In this document: in pieces, positions 1-6,126 of the stretch
Layout: every line of letters begins with the position of its first letter
How positions within the stretch are numbered: position 1 is the stretch's first letter
NCBI GenBank assembly: GCA_965602945.1
Contig: CBFDBC010000088.1
Coordinates: 1 to 13,409 of the forward strand
Length of the DNA stretch: 13,409 nucleotides
DNA from: JAUXEH01 sp965602945
GTDB lineage: Bacteria > Acidobacteriota > Aminicenantia > Aminicenantales > Aminicenantaceae
Reading direction: 5' to 3'
Translations under genes and position numbers: made by a program
The notes under the pieces: model-generated
Seen by the model: only the letters and a program-made list of their open reading frames with translations
What the model was told of the DNA's origin: nothing
The model's database searches: none

Positions 1-449
1 TCATCGACACGCGCAACCTCTTCGTGTGCGGAGGGAGCGGCGGTGGTGTCCTCACGGCCTGGATCGTGGGCCACACCGACCGGTTTACCGCAGCGGTGTC
101 CATGCGCCCGGTCATCAACTGGCATTCCTTTGTCGGGACTACCGATGGGCCCAACTGGTACCGCCAGTTCAGGGCCTATCCATGGGAGGACCCCATGGAG
201 TATGCGGTCCGCTCCCCGCTGCACTATGTGAAGAACGTCTCGACGCCCACCATGGTCATGACAGGAGAGGCCGACCTGCGCACTCCCATGACGCAGAGTG
301 AGGAGTATTACCGGGCGCTCAAGATGCTCAAGAAGGAGACCCTGCTGGTCCGGATGCCGGACGAGTACCATGGATGGCGAAGGCCCTCCCACCGCCTGCT
401 GCAGCAGCTCTACCTCCTGGCCTGGTTCGAGAAGTACCGAGTCGAGTAG
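1..449 (+). CDS. S9C-type prolyl oligopeptidase family serine peptidase, C-terminal fragment
   Basis: This is the 3' part of a gene that begins before the window; the first complete codon is at position 3. The fragment covers most of an alpha/beta-hydrolase catalytic domain. The nucleophile motif GGSGGG has its Ser codon at 36-38. It is followed by the WIVGHTDRF and AAVSMRPVINW segments typical of acylaminoacyl-peptidase-like (S9C) members. The acid is the Asp of GEADLRTP (codon 273-275) and the base is the His of EYHGW (369-371), so the triad is complete and in the usual order. Family members cleave short peptides or remove N-terminal modified residues. The N-terminal propeller and any signal peptide lie outside the window, so location is unknown. 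The stop is 32 bp before the dikinase-like gene on the same strand, so co-transcription is plausible. The family call is strong; the substrate cannot be told. Confidence 0.93.
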   Translation, partial: IDTRNLFVCGGSGGGVLTAWIVGHTDRFTAAVSMRPVINWHSFVGTTDGPNWYRQFRAYPWEDPMEYAVRSPLHYVKNVSTPTMVMTGEADLRTPMTQSEEYYRALKMLKKETLLVRMPDEYHGWRRPSHRLLQQLYLLAWFEKYRVE

Positions 450-481
450 CAGGTCCGCTGGGAGGCCATCTGAAGGGATAG

Positions 482-3157
482 ATGACACGCATCCCCCGGG
501 AAGCGATCCGGCACATTATGGTGCGGGGCAACTACCCCCACCGGCGTGCCCTCCTGTCCGGGATGAAGAAGCATCTGTCGAGGGATGCAGCCCCGCCCGC
601 CGTGGGGATCCTGGGCCCGGTGGTGGAGTTCTATGACCGGTATCGCAAGCGGCTGGGTGAGCTGGACATAAGAGACATCGATGTCCCCTTCCTGATCCAG
701 GGCAACCTCGAGCGGGCCGTCTCCTACCTGGATCTGCTGCTGCGGGCCTCCGCGAAAGAGTCAGAGGCCGTAACCAAGATAGATCTAAAGATCCTGAGCT
801 ATGTCGAGGAGAGAGAGCCGTATTACCGCAGCTTTCCCGACAGAGGCGACGAATACGTCATCCCCTGTACGAGCAGGGAGGAACATCCCGAGGAGCTGAT
901 CTCCCACAAGGGCGCCACTCTCCTTGACTTGAGCCTAAACGGTTACCCGGTCCCTGATTTTGTCATCCTGAGTTCGGCGCTATACCGGCTTTCCGGTCCT
1001 GAACGTGAGCGGCATATCCAGAAAGCCCTCGATATCCTGGAGCGGCTCACGATCCAGCAGATGGGCTCGGCCGAGACACCCTTGATCTGTGCCTTCCGCT
1101 GTGCCATGCCCTGCTACATGCCCGGTGTCATGCCGACCTATCTGAATGTTGGTGTCACCGAGTCTACGATACCGGCCCTGGTCCGTCATTACGGCGAAGA
1201 ACCCGCGTATAAGATGTTCTTGAACAATATCCGGAACATCCTGAAGGCCAGAGATCCAGAGGGATTCGAGCTGGTTTTCGGGTCAGGCCGGATCCCGGAG
1301 GAGCGCCTGGATGTGCAGGTCGCCCGGGCCGTACGCCGGATCAAAGGATTCGATCCTCTGCTCGTGCAGGACCCATACCGTCAGACAGCCTTTTTTGTCG
1401 AGCAGGCCTACAAGTATTACGCTGAAAACCTGGATCTGATGATGACATTTTCCCGGGGTGAAGAACATTTTCCCGCCCTGATCCTGCAGAGGATGATCTG
1501 CACCGTACGGGATGAACGGTCACGGGTCGGCGTCATCTTCAGCCGTCACCCCCGGACCGGAACGGGCGGGCAGATCGAGAGCGCCCGCAGGATCTTCGGC
1601 GAGGCGATCATGGCCGGGATCGTGGAGACAGAAACAAGGGACTTCGTGGACAAGGAACAGATCAGAGAGGACTATCCGGCCGTGTACAGGTTCATCCCGA
1701 CCCTGTATCATCTGGAGGCCCGGTTCCAATCCCCGGTCACCATCGAATTTGCCACCGACATCACCCAGAGCCATGAGTTTTTCAACCTGCTTCAATTGAA
1801 TCCCTCGGAGATCACGGGCCGGTCCGCCTTCATCTCCGTGATGGATCTGTACACGAAAGGCACGATCGGCAAGCAGCGCGTTCCCGAGCTGATCCGGCCG
1901 TTCCACATCAAACAGATCGAATCGGACGCCCTGGATCCCGATTCTTTCCAGGAGCTGACGTTTTTCAGTTCCGCGGCGTCAGTGCTGCCCCGGACCGCGG
2001 TGCTGGCCCAGATGTATTTTTCCGCAGAGGCCGCTCTGCTTCACAAAAAGGCCGGTAAGAAGGTCTGCCTCTGCAAAAAGACCTTCGAGCCCAAAGATAC
2101 CGTGGTCATGGGCGAGGTCGATGCCATCGTGAGCCTTACTTCAGCGGCCATACATGTGATCACCATCTGCCAGAGCTTCGGGCTTCCCGCGCTCCTCGAT
2201 CTGCATAAAAACGGAGCCCGAATGGAGGGACACAACAGGCTGGTGAACGAGGCCGGAGTCGAGATCGAGGAGGGAGATTGGGTCACGATCTCGAGCCGGA
2301 AACGCTGCCTTTACAAAGGACAGGCGCGTTTCAAGCCTGCGCGCCTCATGCGCTACATGAAGGGGGAATCGGTCACGCTCGAGCCGCCTGAAGTCACGGC
2401 CTTCGAACAGATGGCCCGCGCCTACAGGGAATACAACCTTCTGGTCGCTGACCTGAGGCTGGGGGAGGTGCTTAGCCTGGCGGAGATCATCCGCTTGGTG
2501 GCGCTCGAGTTCAGGGGCGAAAGGGAAAAAGCCTCCGGCCTGGTCAACAGCTGGTTCGACCGCAACACGGAGACCTATGTCGATGGGGTATTCAAGAGTG
2601 ACATGGGAGACCATCTGAAGCAGAACACCGCCTTCAACCTCCTCAGCCTGGAGAGGAAGATCCGGTTTTTCCGCCTGGCCCTGGGCCGCTGCCTCGAAGA
2701 ACAGCGGATGGGATTTTCGGCGGGCATGTTCATGCTGGGGCGTTTCATCAGCCTCCCCCAGCCCGTCGCGCTGTGGGCCTCCCTGACATCCGTCGAGATC
2801 GCCCTTTTGGTGAACGAGTGGCTGCTGTTCGAAAAATACATGCAGGTCCTCCATCTGGTGGGGGAGCGAAGGATCCGGCGGGCCAAACATAAGATCCTGC
2901 AGGAGGGACTGAGCCCGCTCAGATTGACTCATGCACTGATCAAGCCCCTGATCCCTCTGAAACTGAGCGGGAAGAGGCTGGAATACATCAGGAGCAGGGT
3001 CCCGAAAGGGTGTGATTCCCAGACCCGGGATGTGCTGAAGCTCCTCGAGGCCCCTCTATACGAGTTTTACGACTTCAAGAAAGCCTGGTCCCTGAACGAA
3101 CTCAAGAAACTGTGTGAGGAAAATTCAATACCGCTTCCGGATGCCTGCGGAAGCTAG
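482..3157 (+). CDS. PPDK/PEP-synthase-related protein with ATP-binding and phosphohistidine domains but no PEP/pyruvate barrel
   Basis: An 891-residue protein; the ATG follows a weak AAGGGA ribosome site at 474-479. Residues 1-125 are an unassigned, mostly helical extension. From about 140 to 450 it matches the PPDK N-terminal ATP-binding region: HKGATLLDL with Lys143 resembles the GKGANL loop, FRCAM with Arg206 plus MPGVMPTYLNVG resembles the MPGMMDTVLNLG motif, FSRHPRTG (353-360) resembles FTRNPATG, and TIEF (Glu422) with LLQLN (Gln438) resembles DIEF and LQTR. Residues about 525-615 match the swivelling phosphohistidine domain: AIHVITICQSFGLPAL aligns with SHAAVVARGMGKP, putting the phosphoryl-carrying His at 558, and GDWVTI follows. 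PPDK would continue into a TIM barrel with GLCRTE and DPPLHEF motifs. Here residues 630-891 are helical and show neither. ATP-dependent phosphorylation of His558 is plausible, but the acceptor is unknown. It is probably cytoplasmic: there is no signal peptide or clear membrane segment. Confidence 0.9.
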   Translation: MTRIPREAIRHIMVRGNYPHRRALLSGMKKHLSRDAAPPAVGILGPVVEFYDRYRKRLGELDIRDIDVPFLIQGNLERAVSYLDLLLRASAKESEAVTKIDLKILSYVEEREPYYRSFPDRGDEYVIPCTSREEHPEELISHKGATLLDLSLNGYPVPDFVILSSALYRLSGPERERHIQKALDILERLTIQQMGSAETPLICAFRCAMPCYMPGVMPTYLNVGVTESTIPALVRHYGEEPAYKMFLNNIRNILKARDPEGFELVFGSGRIPEERLDVQVARAVRRIKGFDPLLVQDPYRQTAFFVEQAYKYYAENLDLMMTFSRGEEHFPALILQRMICTVRDERSRVGVIFSRHPRTGTGGQIESARRIFGEAIMAGIVETETRDFVDKEQIREDYPAVYRFIPTLYHLEARFQSPVTIEFATDITQSHEFFNLLQLNPSEITGRSAFISVMDLYTKGTIGKQRVPELIRPFHIKQIESDALDPDSFQELTFFSSAASVLPRTAVLAQMYFSAEAALLHKKAGKKVCLCKKTFEPKDTVVMGEVDAIVSLTSAAIHVITICQSFGLPALLDLHKNGARMEGHNRLVNEAGVEIEEGDWVTISSRKRCLYKGQARFKPARLMRYMKGESVTLEPPEVTAFEQMARAYREYNLLVADLRLGEVLSLAEIIRLVALEFRGEREKASGLVNSWFDRNTETYVDGVFKSDMGDHLKQNTAFNLLSLERKIRFFRLALGRCLEEQRMGFSAGMFMLGRFISLPQPVALWASLTSVEIALLVNEWLLFEKYMQVLHLVGERRIRRAKHKILQEGLSPLRLTHALIKPLIPLKLSGKRLEYIRSRVPKGCDSQTRDVLKLLEAPLYEFYDFKKAWSLNELKKLCEENSIPLPDACGS

Positions 3158-3166
3158 GTCCGGGAC

Positions 3167-3198
3167 GGTCCTCCCTCCCGCTGCCGGTCAGGAGGACC
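3167..3198. terminator. Candidate hairpin terminator between convergent genes
   Basis: GGTCCTCC at 3167-3174 is perfectly complementary to GGAGGACC at 3191-3198, with a 16-nt loop. It lies in the 60 bp between the convergent stops of the dikinase-like gene and the propeller gene, where a shared terminator would be expected. On the + strand it is followed by a T-rich but interrupted stretch (TTTGTCTCTCTT), so it is not a textbook intrinsic terminator. Position supports the call more than sequence does. Confidence 0.4.
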
Positions 3199-3217
3199 TC
3201 CCAGTTTGTCTCTCTTA

Positions 3218-5953
3218 TCAGTAGTTAGGCCTGAACCAGTGGTCCTGCAGCAGCATTGCCCGTTTTTTAAAATTTTTCTCTCCCACGGTGAGCACGACGG
3301 TGTAGGTGCCCTCGGAAGCGGGTGAATAGCTGAAGTTGGGGTCCATCTGGCGTCCGCGGGGGCTGAATCCCATCTGGCGATACCGCTCCATCATGCTCTG
3401 CATCTGCTTCTTTTCCGCTTCCGTGCGTTCTTTGCGGATGTCCCAGTTCCAGTAGACCTTGTTGATGCCCTGATCCGTGGTCCCCTCTATCTCGTTGATC
3501 AGGACCTTGCCCTGGTAGATGGAGACCTTGACCTCGCCGGCGGGTTTGTCCTTCAGGTAGTAATAGATGGCCGAAGCGAGCGGTTCGCTCTCACCTGCGA
3601 AGTTGTAGGTTGCGTAGTTGGGAGAGGTGTTGCTCACCCATTTGACCTTGGGCTCGACTTGGAAGAGGTAGGCGTCCGCGGTCAGGACCTTGTCTGTGAG
3701 TTCCGGGAGCGGGGAGATGTCGGCGATATAGATCCCGCGGCCGTGCGTGGCGGCGATCAGGTCGTTCTCTCTGGGATGGATCTTCAGGTCCTGGACGGGC
3801 TGCGTGGGCATGTTGTTCTTCATACGGGTCCAGTTGGATCCGCCGTCGATCGAGACATAGATCGCGAACTCGGTTCCCACGAAGAGCAGGTTGGGGTTGG
3901 CATGGTGTTCCCGGATGACGTTGATGGGTTCGGCCGGCAGGTTTGACGCGATGGAGGTCCAGGTCTTTCCGAAGTCGGTCGTTTTGTACAGGAATGCCCG
4001 GAAGTCGTCACGCCTGTATCCGGTGTAAGACACGTACGCGGTGCCGGGCAGCGCATGGGAGGCCGCCACGCGGCTCACCCAGTAGCCCGGGTTGCCCGTG
4101 ATGTTGGGGCTGCACAGCGTCCAGTTTTTCCCCATGTCCTGTGTCACCTGGACGTTGCCGTCGTCGGTCCCCACCCACAGAACGTTGGGATCCAGGGGCG
4201 ATTCGTCAAAGGTCGTGATGGTGCAGTACTGGATGTTGCCGTCTCCGCCCTTGCCGGTGGTCAGAAACTCAGGATTGTTGGTCGTGAGGTCGGGGCTTAT
4301 CACCTCCCAGTATTCCCCTCGCATGGGGGAGCGGACGACCTTGCTGCCGCAGTGGTAAACGACGTTGCTGTCGTGCCAGGAAACGTGGATGGGAGCGTTC
4401 CAGTTCCAGCGCATGTCACGGTCCTGGCGGTAGGCGATGGATTTGGCCTCGCCGCTCTTGAGATCCCGGCGGGAGAGCGGCCCGAACTGCGACTCGTTGT
4501 ACAGGTAGCGGTTAGTCTTCCAATCGAAGACGTTGTACATGCCGTCGCCGCCGCCGACCCGGTCCCAGTCCTCGAAGCGGATGGGGCTGCCGTCGCGTTT
4601 GGTGGATGGCCCCATGTGAGAGCCGTTGTCCTGCAGCCCACCGGCCACGCGGTAGGGATAGGAGTTGTCGACACCCACGGCATAGAACTGCGCGAGCGAC
4701 TGGTTGTCGGGATGATACCAGTTCTTTCCGCCGTCCCAGGTCACTCCCAGGCCGTGGTCATAACCGAGCAGCATGTGCTCGGAGTCCTCGGGATCGATCC
4801 AGAGGCAGTGGTCGTCCCCGCCGAATCCCAGGGGCCGCCGCAGCCAGGTCTCGCCGCCGTCTTTCGTGCCCCAGGAGGCGGCGCTCAGGACATGCACGAC
4901 CTTGTCATCGTTGGGATCCACGATGATCTGGCCGTAGTAATAGCCCGGGCCCCCTCCGATGTTCTCGTCGTCGGCGTTGGCTTTGGTCCAGGTCTCGCCG
5001 CCGTTGTCCGACCGGTAGATCTCTCCGTCGATCATCCCCCGGCTGGCCTTGTCGTCCAGGAGCTCCTGGTACCTCTCCTCCTCGGACATCCCCTCCTTGT
5101 TTGCGTTTTCCACGCAGGCGTAGACGATGTCGGGATTCCTCAGAAAAATGGACAGTCCGATGCGGCCGATCATGCCCTCTGGCAGCCCGCCGCCCAGCTT
5201 GGTCCAATTTTTTCCGCCGTCCGTGGTCTTGTAGATGCGGCTTCCAGGACCGGCCAGGTTGTAGGTGTAGGGCTTGCGCACCTTGTCGAACGTGGCAGCA
5301 TATAGGGTGTCGGGATCGGTGGGATGCATGACGCAGTCCACCACGCCGATGTTCTTGCCCTTGACCACGACATCCAGGACCTTGTCCCAGGTCTTGCCGC
5401 CGTTTGTGGTCTTGTACAGCCCGCGCTCAGGATTCTCCGAGTAGAGGTGTCCCAGGGCAGCCACGTACAGGATGTCGGGGTTTGTGGGATGGACCTCGAT
5501 GGCGCCGATGTGTTGGGACTCGTCAAGGCCCATGTGGGTCCAGGTCTCACCGGCATCGGAAGACTTGTACATGCCGTTGCCCCAGTAGGCGCTGCGGCTG
5601 TTGTTGGCCTCGCCGGTCCCAACCCAGACGATCTTCGGATCCGAGGGCGCCACGGCCACGTCACCGATGGAGAAGACCTTCTCATTGGTGAACTGAGGCG
5701 CCCAGGTGAGCCCGTTGTCCATGCTTTTCCAGAGATGGCCCGAGGCGGTCGCGGCATAGAAGGTCTTCGGTTCTTTCGCCGTCCAGGCGAAGTCCACGAA
5801 CCTTCCGCTCTGGCGCGTAGGGCCGATCTCCCGATAATTGAGGCTTTTAAGGGCTTTTTCATCCAGCTGCTGTCCGTAGAGAACGGGTGAGGCTGCAAAC
5901 AGGCAGCCGATCAGGGCAGCGACCAGAACGAAGCGAACTGATTTTTTTGTCAT
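3218..5953 (-). CDS. Exported BNR/Asp-box beta-propeller protein (VPS10/sortilin-like)
   Basis: A 911-residue protein. The ATG at 5953 has a strong AAAGGAGA site just upstream. An N-terminal signal peptide (KK, hydrophobic core at about 7-25, likely cleavage near LYG-QQ at 27-28) sends it across the inner membrane. Asp-box motifs of the form S/T-x-D-x-G-x-T/N-W recur about ten times: near residues 77, 131, 182, 243, 315, 363, 405, 604, 658 and 701. This fits two linked beta-propellers or one large sortilin-like propeller. ATHGRGIYI (735-743) is the usual closing strand of this family. Residues about 760-911 form a separate C-terminal region with a KVYWNWDIR motif like the Ig-like tails of similar proteins. 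No catalytic sialidase Arg triad or Asp nucleophile is evident, so a glycosidase label would be unsafe. Relatives are abundant in Acidobacteriota and Bacteroidota; most have no known substrate. It is likely periplasmic or outer-surface and involved in binding. Confidence 0.92.
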   Translation of the reverse strand: MTKKSVRFVLVAALIGCLFAASPVLYGQQLDEKALKSLNYREIGPTRQSGRFVDFAWTAKEPKTFYAATASGHLWKSMDNGLTWAPQFTNEKVFSIGDVAVAPSDPKIVWVGTGEANNSRSAYWGNGMYKSSDAGETWTHMGLDESQHIGAIEVHPTNPDILYVAALGHLYSENPERGLYKTTNGGKTWDKVLDVVVKGKNIGVVDCVMHPTDPDTLYAATFDKVRKPYTYNLAGPGSRIYKTTDGGKNWTKLGGGLPEGMIGRIGLSIFLRNPDIVYACVENANKEGMSEEERYQELLDDKASRGMIDGEIYRSDNGGETWTKANADDENIGGGPGYYYGQIIVDPNDDKVVHVLSAASWGTKDGGETWLRRPLGFGGDDHCLWIDPEDSEHMLLGYDHGLGVTWDGGKNWYHPDNQSLAQFYAVGVDNSYPYRVAGGLQDNGSHMGPSTKRDGSPIRFEDWDRVGGGDGMYNVFDWKTNRYLYNESQFGPLSRRDLKSGEAKSIAYRQDRDMRWNWNAPIHVSWHDSNVVYHCGSKVVRSPMRGEYWEVISPDLTTNNPEFLTTGKGGDGNIQYCTITTFDESPLDPNVLWVGTDDGNVQVTQDMGKNWTLCSPNITGNPGYWVSRVAASHALPGTAYVSYTGYRRDDFRAFLYKTTDFGKTWTSIASNLPAEPINVIREHHANPNLLFVGTEFAIYVSIDGGSNWTRMKNNMPTQPVQDLKIHPRENDLIAATHGRGIYIADISPLPELTDKVLTADAYLFQVEPKVKWVSNTSPNYATYNFAGESEPLASAIYYYLKDKPAGEVKVSIYQGKVLINEIEGTTDQGINKVYWNWDIRKERTEAEKKQMQSMMERYRQMGFSPRGRQMDPNFSYSPASEGTYTVVLTVGEKNFKKRAMLLQDHWFRPNY

Positions 5954-6083
5954 ACTGATTTTCTCCTTTTAAATTGGGTAAAGTAATGTATGTGAAAATA
6001 GGAATGAAGAGAAGATTAATGAGATAAATGTTACGTGCATAGGGCCTGTCGAATCGTCCGGCGATACAACGTCAGGAATACTG

Positions 6084-6112
6084 CTTTTATCACAGGACCC
6101 CGGATTCGTCAA
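6084..6112 (-). promoter_or_regulatory. Candidate sigma70 promoter for the propeller gene
   Basis: Reading the minus strand, TTGACG (6107-6112, five of six consensus bases) is followed after 17 bp by TAAAAG (6084-6089, four of six). It lies in the 173-bp gap between the kinase gene's stop and the propeller gene's start, giving a 5' leader of about 120 nt. The gap nearer the gene is A/T-rich and could hold other -10-like sequences, so this is only the best-spaced candidate. Confidence 0.35.
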
Positions 6113-6126
6113 CCCTATTGAGGCCC

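Noticed and set aside
2141..2932. 263-codon minus-strand open frame antisense to the dikinase-like gene
   Set aside because: It overlaps conserved coding sequence (the phosphohistidine domain) on the other strand and shows no motif or good ribosome site.
4055..5305. 416-codon plus-strand open frame antisense to the propeller gene
   Set aside because: It is Val/Gly/Ala-rich with no recognisable domain, and the opposite strand encodes clear Asp-box repeats; high G+C at third positions explains the open frame.
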